A stretch of 38,801 nucleotides of DNA, taken from contig NZ_CP083985.1 in assembly GCF_020172665.1 (NCBI RefSeq), forward strand, positions 3,387,611-3,426,411, in the 5' to 3' direction. Source of the stretch: [Mycobacterium] zoologicum (GTDB lineage Bacteria; Actinomycetota; Actinomycetes; Mycobacteriales; Mycobacteriaceae). Position numbers and translations under genes: made by a program. The notes below the pieces were generated by a model, which had not been told where the DNA came from, made no database searches, and worked only from the letters and a program-made list of their open reading frames with translations. This document shows, piece by piece, positions 15,792 through 24,578 of the stretch; position 1 is the stretch's first letter, and each line of letters starts with the position of its first letter.

Positions 15792-17045
15792 ATGGCAGCT
15801 GATCTCGTACCGATCCGCGTCGCGGTGACCGCTGGTGACCGCTACACCCTGTGGGCGCCGGCCTGGCGCGACTCCGGTGACGAGTGGGAGGCCTTCCTCG
15901 GCAAGGACGAGGACCTCTACGGTTTCGCCTCCGCCGCCGACCTGGCGGCATTCGTGCGGACCAACACCGACAACGACCTGGTCGACCACCCGGGTTGGCA
16001 GGCGCTCACCGAGGCCAACGCCCACCGGCTCAACCCGCGCGGCAGCCGCCGGTACGACCTGATTGCGGTGGAGGAGCTGCTCAGCGACAAGCCGTCCGAG
16101 AAGTCGGTCCGCACCGTGGCCGACGCGATGGAGATCGTGTCGGCGATCGGGTCGGTGTGCGACCTGACCGCGGTGACGAAGTTCTTCAACGGCAACCCCA
16201 GCCTGGGCACCCTGGCCGGCGGGATCGACAACTTCAGCGGTCGCGCCGGCCGCAAACGCTGGAACGCGATCGCCGAGATCATCAACCACAGCTGGGGCAA
16301 CGTACTGACCGCTGTCGAAGAGATCCTGACCACCCCCGACGTCGACGCCGCGGCGTCCGCACAGGCGGCCGAGGAACTGGCCGCCGAAGCCCCGGCCGAG
16401 CCGGAGACCTCGGTCGCTGAAGAGCCGCTGGACGAGCAGGCCGATGCCGCCCCGGCGAGCGATGCGGCACCCGGAGACCGGGTGGTGCTCGGCGGCGACG
16501 AGGACTTCTGGACGAAGGTGGGTATCGACCCGATCCGGATCATGACCGAGAACGGGACGTTCTTCTCGCTCCGCTGCTACCTGGGCGACAAGCCGGTGTT
16601 CCTCGGTCGCAACGGCCGGATCAGCGTGTTCGCCTCCGAGCGTGCCCTGGCCCGTTACCTGGCCGATGAGCACGATCACGACCTGGCGGATCTGAGCACC
16701 TACGACGACATCCGGACCGCCGCCACCGACGGCTCGCTGTCGATCGACATCACCGACGACAACGTCTACGTGCTGTCCGGAATGGCCGACGACCTGACCG
16801 ACGGGCCAGACGCCGTGGACCGCGAGCAGCTCGAGCTGGCCGTCGAGTTCCTTGAGGACGTGGGGACCTACGCCGAGGACGGCATAGTCACCGAGACCCT
16901 CAAACCGGACCGCCCGCTGGGCCGGCTGGTGAGCTACGTGCTGGACCCGGACTCGGTGGACGAGCCGCAGCGCCCGTTTGCGCCCGCCATCAAGGAGTGG
17001 GAGCAACTCGAACAGTTCATGCAGTCACGCCTGCGACGCGAATAA
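15792..17045 (+). CDS. satS: SecA2-pathway export chaperone SatS (Rv3311 homologue)
   Basis: A 417-residue cytosolic protein homologous to M. tuberculosis Rv3311, SatS, shown in published work to be a chaperone needed for export of a subset of SecA2-dependent proteins including the phosphatase SapM. The sequence shows an N-terminal domain (about 1-180), a low-complexity acidic Ala/Glu/Pro linker (about 185-235, EAPAEPETSVAEEPLDEQ), and a C-terminal domain (about 245-417), matching the known two-domain build. There is no signal peptide or membrane helix. In M. tuberculosis the gene follows sapM; here the neighbour is a divergent secreted hydrolase gene instead. ATG 15792 is 7 nt after TATCCT. 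A hairpin at 17064-17094 ends the unit. Confidence 0.85.
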   Translation: MAADLVPIRVAVTAGDRYTLWAPAWRDSGDEWEAFLGKDEDLYGFASAADLAAFVRTNTDNDLVDHPGWQALTEANAHRLNPRGSRRYDLIAVEELLSDKPSEKSVRTVADAMEIVSAIGSVCDLTAVTKFFNGNPSLGTLAGGIDNFSGRAGRKRWNAIAEIINHSWGNVLTAVEEILTTPDVDAAASAQAAEELAAEAPAEPETSVAEEPLDEQADAAPASDAAPGDRVVLGGDEDFWTKVGIDPIRIMTENGTFFSLRCYLGDKPVFLGRNGRISVFASERALARYLADEHDHDLADLSTYDDIRTAATDGSLSIDITDDNVYVLSGMADDLTDGPDAVDREQLELAVEFLEDVGTYAEDGIVTETLKPDRPLGRLVSYVLDPDSVDEPQRPFAPAIKEWEQLEQFMQSRLRRE

Positions 17046-17063
17046 GAATTTCTTATCTATCAT

Positions 17064-17094
17064 TTCCTGCAATTGCAGGTGGCAATTGCAGGAA
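17064..17094 (+). terminator. Hairpin downstream of satS
   Basis: A perfect 13-bp inverted repeat (17064-17076 with 17082-17094) with a 5-nt loop, followed by TTTCATT. It lies 19 nt after the satS stop. The left arm runs into CTGCAATTGCAG, itself a 12-bp palindrome, so a protein-binding role is also possible. Confidence 0.65.
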
Positions 17095-17099
17095 TTTCA

Positions 17100-17128
17100 T
17101 TGCCGGGCCGTCGTGACCCGGATAGCAT
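17100..17128 (+). promoter_or_regulatory. Promoter of the LGFP lipoprotein gene
   Basis: TTGCCG (17100-17105) and TAGCAT (17123-17128) are spaced by 17 nt. The start would be near 17135 with a leader of about 54 nt carrying AAAGGA before the ATG. Confidence 0.5.
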
Positions 17129-17188
17129 TTGGCCCGTTAACGTCTGGGCCGTGTGGTTTGTGGCCCTTCCCGCCTGAAAGGACTACAT

Positions 17189-17767
17189 ATGCGCAAGGCA
17201 ACGCAACGAGCCGCAGCCGTATCCGCCGCAGTCTTGGGGATCGCACTGGTCGGCACGGGTTGCAGCACCGCCACCAAGGAGAAGACCAGCGATGTGCTGA
17301 GTTCGGCCAGCTCGGCCGCATCCTCAGCCGGATCGGCGGCGAGTTCGGTGATCTCGTCAGCGGTCACGGCCCCTGGCGAGGAGAGCGGCGCGGCCAGCTC
17401 CACCGAGATGACCGGTGCCGACGGCAAGGAGTACACCGTCTCCGGCCCGATCCTGGCCAAGCTCGACTCTTTGGACGCAGCCGACAAGCAGAGCCTGGGT
17501 GAGCCCACCGGCGCCGAGCAGAAGAACCCCGACGGCGGCATCTACCAGCAGTTCGACGGCGGCGTGATCGTCCACACCACCCGGTCCTACGTGGTGTGGG
17601 GCAAGATCCGCGACAAGTGGAACGAGCTGGGCGGTTCGCAGGGCAAGCTGGGTTACCCGACCAGTGACGAGACCACTAACGCCGACGGTGCCAAGCAGAG
17701 CACCTTCGAGCACGGCGTTGTCACCTGGAAGACGGGCGACGCGGAGGCCACTGTCGCCGAGCACTGA
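17189..17767 (+). CDS. LGFP-repeat lipoprotein
   Basis: A 192-residue predicted lipoprotein. The signal is MRKATQRAAAVSAAVLGIAL followed by VGTGCS, with the probable lipidated Cys at 25 (the -3 residue is Gly, a slightly unusual lipobox). A Ser/Ala-rich linker (about 35-70) precedes a globular part with at least one LGFP repeat: QQFDGGVIVHTTRSYVVWG, then GGSQGKLGYPTSDE. LGFP repeats occur in mycobacterial and corynebacterial envelope proteins and are thought to anchor proteins to the cell wall. No catalytic domain is attached. ATG 17189 is chosen over an upstream in-frame GTG because AAAGGA lies 6 nt upstream and the signal peptide starts there. It is a single-gene unit with promoter and terminator. 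Confidence 0.8.
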   Translation: MRKATQRAAAVSAAVLGIALVGTGCSTATKEKTSDVLSSASSAASSAGSAASSVISSAVTAPGEESGAASSTEMTGADGKEYTVSGPILAKLDSLDAADKQSLGEPTGAEQKNPDGGIYQQFDGGVIVHTTRSYVVWGKIRDKWNELGGSQGKLGYPTSDETTNADGAKQSTFEHGVVTWKTGDAEATVAEH

Positions 17768-17779
17768 TCCTTGACGACG

Positions 17780-17815
17780 AAGGCCGGGCAGTCGCAAGCG
17801 CGATTGCCCGGCTTT
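17780..17815 (+). terminator. Intrinsic terminator of the LGFP lipoprotein gene
   Basis: A 16-bp stem (17780-17795 with 17800-17815) with two G-U pairs and a 4-nt loop, ending in CTTT. It starts 13 nt after the stop codon. Confidence 0.75.
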
Positions 17816-17825
17816 CGCCGTTTTC

Positions 17826-17888
17826 GCCGAGCGCGCACAAATGTCCGGCACCACTTGGGGAAATACCGAACGTTTGTGCACGGTCGGC
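17826..17888 (+). repeat. Intergenic palindromic element, copy C (subtype 2)
   Basis: The outer arms GCCGAGCGCGCACAAA and TTTGTGCACGGTCGGC pair at 14 of 16 positions around the core TGTCCGGCACCACTTGGGG. It lies between the lipoprotein terminator and the end of add. Confidence 0.75.
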
Positions 17889-17898
17889 CTATTTGGGC

Positions 17899-17932
17899 GC
17901 CAGGCCTATGTGGGTGCCAGGCCTATGTGGGT
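17899..17932. repeat. 17-bp tandem duplication at the 3' end of add
   Basis: GCCAGGCCTATGTGGGT occurs twice back to back (17899-17915, 17916-17932), with a decayed third unit just before (GGCCTATTTGGGC). The add stop codon (17923-17925) lies in the second full unit. Confidence 0.7.
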
Positions 17933-19017
17933 GAGGCCAGCGCGGCGTATTGCGGCTTGATGACGTCCTCGATGATCGCCACCCGCTGATCGAACGGGAT
18001 GAACGCCGACTTCATCGCATTGACGGTGAATCGCTGCATGTCGGTCCAGCCGTAGCCGAACGTCTCGGCGAGCACCAGCATCTCCTTGCTCATGGTGGTG
18101 TCGCTCATCAGCCGGTTGTCGGTGTTGACCGTCACCCGCAGCCGGGCGCGGGCCAGCAGGTCGAAGGGGTGCTCGGCGATGCTGTCGACCGCGCCGGTCT
18201 GCACGTTGGAACTCGGGCACAGCTCCAACGGGACCCGCTTGTCACGCAGGATCGCCGCCAGCCTCCCCAGCTGTGGCACCCCGTCGTCGTCAAGCACGAT
18301 GTCGTCGGTGATCCGCACCCCGTGGCCGAGCCGGTCGGCGCCGCAGAACGCGATCGCCTCGTGAATGGATGGCAGCCCGAACGCCTCGCCGGCGTGAATG
18401 GTGAAGCGGGCGTTGTGGTCTCGCATGTACTCGAAGGCATCGAGGTGTCGGCTCGGCGGGTAGCCGGCTTCGGCTCCGGCGATATCGAAGCCGACCACGC
18501 CCTTGTCCCGGAATCGGATTGCCAGCTCGGCGATCTCCCGGCTCAGCGCGGCGTGGCGCATCGCGGTGACCAGACAGCGCACGGTGATCTCTCGGCCGGC
18601 GGCAGCGGCGTCACGCTCGCCGTCGGCGAAGCCGGCCAGTACCGCGTCGGTCACCTCGTCGAAGGACAGCCCGCCCTCGATGTGCAGTTCCGGCGCGAAG
18701 CGCACCTCGGCGTAGACCACGGCATCGGCGGCCAGGTCCTCGACACATTCCCGGGCCACCCGGTGCAGCGCGTCGGCGGTCTGCATCACCGCCACGGTGT
18801 GGCTGAACGGCTCCAGGTAGCGCTCCAATGATCCGCTGTGTGAGCGGGTGCGAAACCAGGTGGCCAGCTCGTCGGGGTCGGTTGCCGGCAGACCGTCATA
18901 ACCGACCTGCCCGGCGATGTCGACGACGGTGGCAGGGCGCAGACCACCGTCGAGGTGGTCGTGCAGCAGCGCCTTGGGGGCCCGGCTGATCGAGGACAGG
19001 TTCAGCGGTGTGGTCAT
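17923..19017 (-). CDS. add: Adenosine deaminase
   Basis: A 364-residue zinc enzyme that converts adenosine and deoxyadenosine to inosine forms. Zinc ligands are visible in LLHDHLDGG (His19, His21) and [10 protein letters not shown]; the catalytic His/Asp region appears as DRLGHGVRI and the later VTVNTDNR. Homologue of M. tuberculosis Rv3313c. The ATG (19015-19017) overlaps the deoA stop by 4 nt (ATGA), so it is the third gene of a cdd-deoA-add operon. The inosine made can feed deoD upstream in the window. Confidence 0.93.
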   Translation of the reverse strand: MTTPLNLSSISRAPKALLHDHLDGGLRPATVVDIAGQVGYDGLPATDPDELATWFRTRSHSGSLERYLEPFSHTVAVMQTADALHRVARECVEDLAADAVVYAEVRFAPELHIEGGLSFDEVTDAVLAGFADGERDAAAAGREITVRCLVTAMRHAALSREIAELAIRFRDKGVVGFDIAGAEAGYPPSRHLDAFEYMRDHNARFTIHAGEAFGLPSIHEAIAFCGADRLGHGVRITDDIVLDDDGVPQLGRLAAILRDKRVPLELCPSSNVQTGAVDSIAEHPFDLLARARLRVTVNTDNRLMSDTTMSKEMLVLAETFGYGWTDMQRFTVNAMKSAFIPFDQRVAIIEDVIKPQYAALASPT

Positions 19018-20288
19018 GGCCTCTTTCCCGGGTCGTCACGTTCGTCAAGCACCGCGTAGCCGCCGTCCAGCTCGGCGCAGGCCGATCCGAACCGATCCGG
19101 CGTGTCGCTGTACAGCGTGAACAGGGCCTGCCCGGCGCTGACCGGCTCACCCGGCCGCCGATGGATCCGCACCCCGGCCCCGGCCTGCACCGCTTCGCCG
19201 GGGCGGGTGCGGCCCGCTCCCAGCCGCCAGGCCGCCAATCCCACTGCCATCGCGTCGATGTCTCCCATTGTGCCGCTCCGCGGGGCCGTGACGGTCTCCG
19301 AACATGCCGCCACCGGCAGCGGAACGCTCAGGTCGCCGCCTTGGGCGGCGATCATCGCGGTGAACCGGTCCATCGCGGTGCCGTCGGCCAGGGTCGCGGC
19401 CGGATCGCGGTCGCCCCGGCCGGCCAGCTCGAGCATCTCGGTGGCCAGCGTCAGTGTCAGCGCCACCACGTCGGCGGGGCCACCACCGGCCAGCACCTCC
19501 AGGGCCTCGGCGACCTCCAGGGCGTTGCCGACGGTAGCCCCCAGCGGGGTGTTCATGTCGGTGAGCACGGCGCGGGTCGGCACGCCGTGCGCCGCACCGA
19601 GGGCGACCATCATGTCGGCCAGTTCCCGGGCCTGCTCGGGCGATTTCATGAACGCCCCGCTGCCGACCTTTACATCCAGGATGAGGGCACCAGCGCCTTC
19701 CGCCAGCTTTTTGCTCATCACCGAACTGGCGATCAGCGGCAGCGACTCCACAGTGGCGGTGATGTCGCGCAGCGCGTAGAGCTTGGCGTCGGCCGGCGCC
19801 AGGGCTCCGGCCGCGAAGATCGCCGCGCCCACGTCCACCAGCTGCTCGCGCAGACGCCGGGTCGTCACGGTGGCGTCGAAGCCGGCGATGGACTCCAGCT
19901 TGTCCAGGGTGCCCCCGGTATGGCCCAGGCCCCGTCCGGAGGCCTGCGGCACCGCCGCGCCGCAGGCCGCGACGACGGCCACCAACGGCAGGGTGATCTT
20001 GTCCCCCACGCCGCCGGTGGAGTGCTTGTCGACGGTGGGCAGCAGCTCACCGTGACGCCGCAGGTCGCGCCAGTCGAGCTGTTCCCCCGAGGCGATCATC
20101 GCCGCGGTCCAGCGGGCGGTCTCGCGGGCGTCCATACCGCGCAGGAAGATCGCCATCAGCAACGCCGACATCTGTTCGTCGGCGACCCGTCCGGCGGTGT
20201 AGGACTCGATCAGCCAGTCGATCGCGGCGTCGGACAGTGCGCGGCCGTCGCGTTTGGCGGCGATCAGGGTGGGAGCGTCGAAGGTCAC
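19014..20288 (-). CDS. deoA: Thymidine phosphorylase
   Basis: A 424-residue pyrimidine nucleoside phosphorylase releasing thymine and deoxyribose 1-phosphate. The family signature is at residues 88-98 ([11 protein letters not shown]), followed by [15 protein letters not shown] and the phosphate-site segment [24 protein letters not shown]. The frame stays open upstream, but homology to M. tuberculosis Rv3314c begins at the GTG 20286-20288 ([15 protein letters not shown]), which overlaps the cdd stop codon by 4 nt (GTGA). Middle gene of the salvage operon. Confidence 0.92.
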   Translation of the reverse strand: MTFDAPTLIAAKRDGRALSDAAIDWLIESYTAGRVADEQMSALLMAIFLRGMDARETARWTAAMIASGEQLDWRDLRRHGELLPTVDKHSTGGVGDKITLPLVAVVAACGAAVPQASGRGLGHTGGTLDKLESIAGFDATVTTRRLREQLVDVGAAIFAAGALAPADAKLYALRDITATVESLPLIASSVMSKKLAEGAGALILDVKVGSGAFMKSPEQARELADMMVALGAAHGVPTRAVLTDMNTPLGATVGNALEVAEALEVLAGGGPADVVALTLTLATEMLELAGRGDRDPAATLADGTAMDRFTAMIAAQGGDLSVPLPVAACSETVTAPRSGTMGDIDAMAVGLAAWRLGAGRTRPGEAVQAGAGVRIHRRPGEPVSAGQALFTLYSDTPDRFGSACAELDGGYAVLDERDDPGKRP

Positions 20289-20686
20289 GGCAGCGAGTCG
20301 GGTCCGAAGGCATCCGGCAGCAGATCGCCGAGTGGCCTGGCACCGGCGGGGTGGTCGATCAGCAGGCCCGGCCCGCCGTGTTCGAGCAGCACCTGGCGGC
20401 AGCGGCCGCACGGCATCAGCAGTGTGCCGTCGGTGTCGGTGCACGACAGCGCCACCAGCTTGCGACTCTGGCCGGCGCCGCTCGCGTGCAAAGCGCAGAC
20501 CACCGCACATTCGGCACACAGGCCCAGGCCATATGAGACATTCTCCACATTGCAGCCGGTCACCACCGCGCCGTCGCCGGTGAGCGCGGCAGCCCCGACA
20601 CGCAACCCCGAGTACGGCGCATAGGCCCGGGCGGCAACGCCGATAGCATTGTGCCGCAACATATTCCAGTCAATTTCTGCGACCAC
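20285..20686 (-). CDS. cdd: Cytidine deaminase
   Basis: A 133-residue homotetrameric-type cytidine deaminase producing uridine from cytidine. Zinc and catalytic residues: CAE at 57-59 and PCGRC with Cys93 and Cys96. I start at GTG 20684-20686, which gives 133 residues, the length I recall for M. tuberculosis Rv3315c, and has GGAG about 9 nt upstream; an upstream GTG at 20723-20725 would add 13 residues not found in the homologue. First gene of the cdd-deoA-add operon, divergent from sdhC across about 240 nt. Confidence 0.9.
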   Translation of the reverse strand: MVAEIDWNMLRHNAIGVAARAYAPYSGLRVGAAALTGDGAVVTGCNVENVSYGLGLCAECAVVCALHASGAGQSRKLVALSCTDTDGTLLMPCGRCRQVLLEHGGPGLLIDHPAGARPLGDLLPDAFGPDSLP

Positions 20687-20824
20687 GTCAGCCGACTCCG
20701 TTTCGATCTGAGCGCACCGAATCACCTCATCAACCCGTCTGGCCGGCCGAAAATCAGCCTAGCCGCGGGCCGTTGCTACTCACCGGTAACTTCGATGATG
20801 TCGTTTCGACCCTGTGGATGGGTT

Positions 20825-20830
20825 TAGAGT
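20825..20830 (+). promoter_or_regulatory. Possible -10 box of the sdhCDAB operon
   Basis: TAGAGT fits TAnnnT and is about 97 nt before the sdhC ATG; no good -35 is visible at 16-18 nt. The leader would be about 90 nt and contains GGAGG before the start. Confidence 0.35.
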
Positions 20831-20927
20831 CCAAGACGGGGTTGGCCAAACAGCAACGCCGTTGCGTAGCGACGCGGACGCTGGAAACCCCTGCAAAGCA
20901 GGTCAAAGCAGCTACATGGAGGCGCTG

Positions 20928-21362
20928 ATGACGGCGACATCCGCCGATGCGACTGGGTCGCCGGGAACGCGGACAGACGCTCCGCGACGCCGGCGGCAAA
21001 GTCTTTATAAGGGCGACCCCGGCATGTGGGCGTTCGCACTGCACCGGATCACCGGTGCGACCATCTTCTTCTTCCTGTTCGTACACGTCCTCGACACGGC
21101 CCTGGTCCGGGTGAGCCCGCAGGCCTACACCGAGGTGATCGCGACCTACAAGACCCCGCTCGTGGGCCTGATGGAGCTGGGCCTGGTGGCCGCGGTGCTG
21201 TTTCACGGCCTCAACGGGGTCCGGCTGATCCTGATCGACTTCTGGTGGCAGGGCTGCCGCTGGCAGCGCCAGATGCTGGTAGCGGTCGGCGTGATCTGGC
21301 TGGTGGTGATGGTCCCGGTGGTGGTCCGGATCGGAATGCACATGGCGGAGCGATTCTTATGA
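20928..21362 (+). CDS. sdhC: Succinate dehydrogenase cytochrome b556 subunit SdhC
   Basis: Membrane anchor of complex II, 144 residues with three hydrophobic helices: ITGATIFFFLFVHVLDTAL, LMELGLVAAVLFHGLNGVRLIL and MLVAVGVIWLVVMVPVVVRIGM. His residues in LHRITG and VLFHGLNG are candidates for haem or quinone contacts. It has a longer polar N-terminus than M. tuberculosis Rv3316. ATG 20928 is chosen because GGAGG lies 5 nt upstream; the ATG 12 nt earlier overlaps that site. The stop overlaps sdhD by 4 nt (ATGA). Confidence 0.9.
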   Translation: MTATSADATGSPGTRTDAPRRRRQSLYKGDPGMWAFALHRITGATIFFFLFVHVLDTALVRVSPQAYTEVIATYKTPLVGLMELGLVAAVLFHGLNGVRLILIDFWWQGCRWQRQMLVAVGVIWLVVMVPVVVRIGMHMAERFL

Positions 21363-21826
21363 GCACACCTGACCTGCAACTCGGACGTGGCGGAGTAGCG
21401 CCGGTGCGCGGCCTCGACCGCGACCGCCCGGCCAGCCTGGGCAACCCGCGTGCGCCGTTCCGGCACAAGGGAATGGCCAACTTCGAGAAGTACACCTGGC
21501 TGTTCATGCGGTTCTCCGGCGCGGTGCTGATCTTCCTGGTGCTCGGGCACCTGTTCATCATGCTGATGTGGCAGGACGGGGTGTACCGGATCGACTTCAA
21601 CTACGTGGCGGAACGCTGGCACTCGCCGTTCTGGCAGATTTGGGACCTGAGCCTGTTGTGGCTGGCCCAGCTGCACGGCGGCAACGGCATGCGCACGATC
21701 ATCGGCGACTACACCCGCAGCGGCCGCAGCCGGTTCTGGCTGATGAGCCTGTTGGCGGTGTCGATGATCTTCACGCTGGGACTGGGCAGCTATGTGCTGC
21801 TGAGCTTCGACGCGAACATTTCTTGA
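21359..21826 (+). CDS. sdhD: Succinate dehydrogenase membrane anchor SdhD
   Basis: A 155-residue hydrophobic subunit with three helices (FMRFSGAVLIFLVLGHLFIMLMW, IWDLSLLWLAQLHGG, LMSLLAVSMIFTLGLGSYVLL). His in FLVLGHLF is in the usual haem-ligand region. The start ATG overlaps the sdhC stop (ATGA). Homologue of M. tuberculosis Rv3317. A 33-nt gap separates it from sdhA. Confidence 0.9.
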   Translation: MSTPDLQLGRGGVAPVRGLDRDRPASLGNPRAPFRHKGMANFEKYTWLFMRFSGAVLIFLVLGHLFIMLMWQDGVYRIDFNYVAERWHSPFWQIWDLSLLWLAQLHGGNGMRTIIGDYTRSGRSRFWLMSLLAVSMIFTLGLGSYVLLSFDANIS

Positions 21827-21859
21827 CGGCAGATTCGGTAGCGAACGGGTGATATCGCG

Positions 21860-23614
21860 GTGATTCAGGAACATCGATACGACGTGGTGATCGTCGGGGC
21901 CGGCGGCGCCGGGATGCGCGCAGCCGTCGAGGCGGCGCCCCGGGCCCGCACAGCGGTGCTGACCAAGCTCTACCCCACCCGCAGCCACACCGGTGCGGCG
22001 CAGGGTGGCATGTGCGCGGCGCTGGCCAACGTCGAGGACGACAACTGGGAGTGGCACGCCTTCGACACCGTCAAGGGCGGCGACTATCTGGCCGACCAGG
22101 ACGCGGTGGAGATCATGGCCAAGGAGGCCATCGACGCGGTACTGGACCTGGAGAACATGGGCATGCCGTTCTCCCGCACCCCCGAGGGCCGCATCGACCA
22201 GCGCCGGTTCGGCGGCCACACCCGCGACCACGGCAAGGCCCCGGTGCGCCGGTCCTGCTACGCCGCCGACCGCACCGGCCACATGATCCTGCAGACGCTG
22301 TACCAGAACTGCGTCAAGCACGATGTCGAGTTCTTCAACGAGTTCTACGTGCTGGACCTGGTGCTCACCGAGACTCCGTCGGGTCCGGTGGCCACCGGTG
22401 TGGTCGCCTATGAGCTCGCGACCGGCCAGATTCACGTCTTCCACGCCAAGGCCATCGTGCTGGCCACCGGCGGCTCGGGCCGGATGTACAAGACCACCTC
22501 CAACGCCCACACCCTGACCGGTGACGGTATGGGCGTCGTCTTCCGCAAGGGACTTCCCTTGGAGGACATGGAGTTCCACCAGTTCCACCCGACCGGTCTG
22601 GCCGGCCTGGGCATTCTGATCTCCGAAGCCGTGCGCGGTGAGGGCGGCCGGCTGCTCAACGCCGACGGCGAGCGGTTCATGGAGCGCTACGCCCCGACCA
22701 TCGTCGACCTGGCGCCCCGCGACATCGTGGCCCGCTCGATGGTGCTCGAGGTGCTCGAGGGCCGCGGTGCCGGACCGAACAAGGACTACGTCTACATCGA
22801 CGTGCGTCACCTCGGAGAGGACGTCCTCAACGAGAAGCTGCCCGACATCACCGAATTCGCCCGCACCTACCTGGGTGTGGACCCGGTCAAGGAGCTGGTG
22901 CCGGTCTACCCGACCTGTCACTACGCCATGGGCGGCATCCCGACCACGGTGACCGGTCAGGTGCTGCGCGACAACACCGCTACCGTGCCCGGGCTCTACG
23001 CCGCCGGCGAGTGCGCGTGCGTGTCGGTGCACGGCGCAAACCGGCTGGGCACCAACTCACTGCTGGACATCAACGTGTTCGGCCGTCGCGCCGGTATCGC
23101 CGCGGCCGAGTACGCCGCCGGCCACGACTTCGTCGAGCTGCCGGAGAACCCGGCCGACATGGTGGTCAACTGGGTCGCCGCCATCTTGTCCGAGCACGGC
23201 AACGAGCGGGTGGCCGACATCCGCGGTGCCCTGCAGCAGACGATGGACAACAACGCCGCGGTGTTCCGCACCGAGGACACCCTCAAGCAGGCGCTCAAGG
23301 ACGTGCAGGCGCTCAAGGAGCGGTACTCGCGGATCACCGTGCACGACAAGGGCAAACGCTTCAACTCCGACCTGCTGGAGGCCATCGAGCTGGGCTTCCT
23401 GCTGGAGCTGGCCGAGGTCACCGTCGTCGGTGCGCTGAACCGCAAGGAGTCCCGCGGCGGGCACGCTCGCGAGGACTACCCCAACCGCGACGACGTCAAC
23501 TACATGCGCCACACCATGGCATATAAGGAAGGCCCCGATCTGATCTCCGATATCCGGCTGGACTACAAGCCGGTGGTGCAGACCCGCTACGAGCCGAAGG
23601 AGCGGAAGTACTGA
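21860..23614 (+). CDS. sdhA: Succinate dehydrogenase flavoprotein subunit SdhA
   Basis: A 584-residue FAD subunit that oxidises succinate to fumarate. The dinucleotide motif [14 protein letters not shown] is at 9-22; His43 in [10 protein letters not shown] is the residue that binds FAD covalently in the family. Substrate-site landmarks [18 protein letters not shown] and [14 protein letters not shown] are all present, as is the C-terminal RxSRGGHxRxDYPxRDD segment. Homologue of M. tuberculosis Rv3318. GTG start at 21860. The stop overlaps the sdhB start by one base (TGATG). Confidence 0.95.
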   Translation: MIQEHRYDVVIVGAGGAGMRAAVEAAPRARTAVLTKLYPTRSHTGAAQGGMCAALANVEDDNWEWHAFDTVKGGDYLADQDAVEIMAKEAIDAVLDLENMGMPFSRTPEGRIDQRRFGGHTRDHGKAPVRRSCYAADRTGHMILQTLYQNCVKHDVEFFNEFYVLDLVLTETPSGPVATGVVAYELATGQIHVFHAKAIVLATGGSGRMYKTTSNAHTLTGDGMGVVFRKGLPLEDMEFHQFHPTGLAGLGILISEAVRGEGGRLLNADGERFMERYAPTIVDLAPRDIVARSMVLEVLEGRGAGPNKDYVYIDVRHLGEDVLNEKLPDITEFARTYLGVDPVKELVPVYPTCHYAMGGIPTTVTGQVLRDNTATVPGLYAAGECACVSVHGANRLGTNSLLDINVFGRRAGIAAAEYAAGHDFVELPENPADMVVNWVAAILSEHGNERVADIRGALQQTMDNNAAVFRTEDTLKQALKDVQALKERYSRITVHDKGKRFNSDLLEAIELGFLLELAEVTVVGALNRKESRGGHAREDYPNRDDVNYMRHTMAYKEGPDLISDIRLDYKPVVQTRYEPKERKY

Positions 23615-24471
23615 TGGCTGACACCTGCTGCTCATCCGAAGGCGGCTGCTGCTCACCGGGTCCGTCCAGTGCAGCCCCGGTCGCATTCGTCGACGGCCCG
23701 CCAGCCGGTGACCCGCCGCTGCCCCCGGTGCCCGAGGGCGCGCACATGGTCACGCTCAAGATCGCCCGGTTCAACCCGGAGAACCCCGACCAGTACGCCG
23801 CCACCGACGGCTGGCAGAGCTTCCGGGTGCCGGCGCTGCCCACCGACCGGCTGCTGAACCTGCTGATCTACGTCAAGAGCTACCTGGACGGCACGCTGAC
23901 CTTCCGCCGGTCCTGCGCGCACGGGGTGTGCGGCTCCGACGGAGTGCGGGTCAACGGCAACAACAAGCTGGCCTGCAAGATGCTGATGCGCGACATCCTG
24001 CCCAAGAAGCCGGGCAAGGAGCTGACGCTGACCATCGAGCCGATGCGTGGGCTTCCGGTGGAAAAAGACCTCGTGGTCAACATGGAACCATTCATGGACG
24101 CCTACAAGGCGATCAAGCCGTATCTGATCACCACCGGTAACCCGCCCACCCGGGAATGGATCCAGAGCCAGCACGACCGGCACCGCTACGACGACACCAC
24201 CAAGTGCATCCTGTGCGGCATCTGCACCACCAGCTGCCCGGTGTACTGGAGCGAGGGGTCCTACTTCGGCCCGGCGGCGATCGTCAACGCCCACCGGTTC
24301 ATCTTCGACTCCCGCGACGAGGGTGCCGCCGAGCGCCTGGACATCCTCAACGAGGTCGACGGGGTGTGGCGCTGCCGCACCACGTTCAACTGCACCGACG
24401 CCTGCCCGCGCGGTATCGAGATCACCAAGGCGATCCAGGAGGTCAAGCGGGCGCTGATGTTCGCCCGCTAG
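23614..24471 (+). CDS. sdhB: Succinate dehydrogenase iron-sulfur subunit SdhB with cysteine-rich N-terminal extension
   Basis: A 285-residue subunit that carries electrons from FAD to quinone. Cluster ligands: [2Fe-2S] in SCAHGVCGSDG plus a later Cys (KLAC), with Asp as the alternative ligand as in E. coli; [4Fe-4S] in CILCGICTTSCP; [3Fe-4S] in CRTTFNCTDACPRG. The protein is about 20 residues longer than the M. tuberculosis Rv3319 product as I recall it: the first 25 residues contain [16 protein letters not shown], two CC pairs, before the conserved DPPLPPVPEGA. No other in-frame ATG, and no GTG early enough to keep that conserved segment, is available, and the ATG is coupled to the sdhA stop, so the extension seems real. 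Its role is unknown; metal or cluster binding is possible. Confidence 0.93.
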   Translation: MADTCCSSEGGCCSPGPSSAAPVAFVDGPPAGDPPLPPVPEGAHMVTLKIARFNPENPDQYAATDGWQSFRVPALPTDRLLNLLIYVKSYLDGTLTFRRSCAHGVCGSDGVRVNGNNKLACKMLMRDILPKKPGKELTLTIEPMRGLPVEKDLVVNMEPFMDAYKAIKPYLITTGNPPTREWIQSQHDRHRYDDTTKCILCGICTTSCPVYWSEGSYFGPAAIVNAHRFIFDSRDEGAAERLDILNEVDGVWRCRTTFNCTDACPRGIEITKAIQEVKRALMFAR

Positions 24472-24481
24472 CCCCCCTTGG

Positions 24482-24544
24482 CGCGAGCGTGCAGAACGGT
24501 CCGCCCCCACCTGGGGAAATGCCGCGCCAAGGTGCACGCTCGCG
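24482..24544 (+). repeat. Intergenic palindromic element, copy D (subtype 2)
   Basis: The outer arms CGCGAGCGTGCA (24482-24493) and TGCACGCTCGCG (24533-24544) are perfectly complementary. The core has CCCCCACCTGGGGAAATGCCG. It is 10 nt after the sdhB stop, so it may also serve as its terminator. Confidence 0.8.
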
Positions 24545-24578
24545 GAGGGTTCGTTGACGGCGTGATAAGACACTGACC

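Noticed and set aside
17153..17188. Upstream start for the LGFP lipoprotein
   Set aside because: It would add 12 residues before the signal peptide; the ATG at 17189 has AAAGGA and begins the signal sequence.
20289..20519. N-terminal extension of deoA into cdd
   Set aside because: The GTG at 20288 overlaps the cdd stop in the usual GTGA coupling and matches the known N-terminus.
21203..23032. A 609-codon open frame on the minus strand across sdhCDA
   Set aside because: It is the antisense frame of strongly GC3-biased sdh genes; the translation is low-complexity His/Gly/Val/Gln rich and has no start site or homology.
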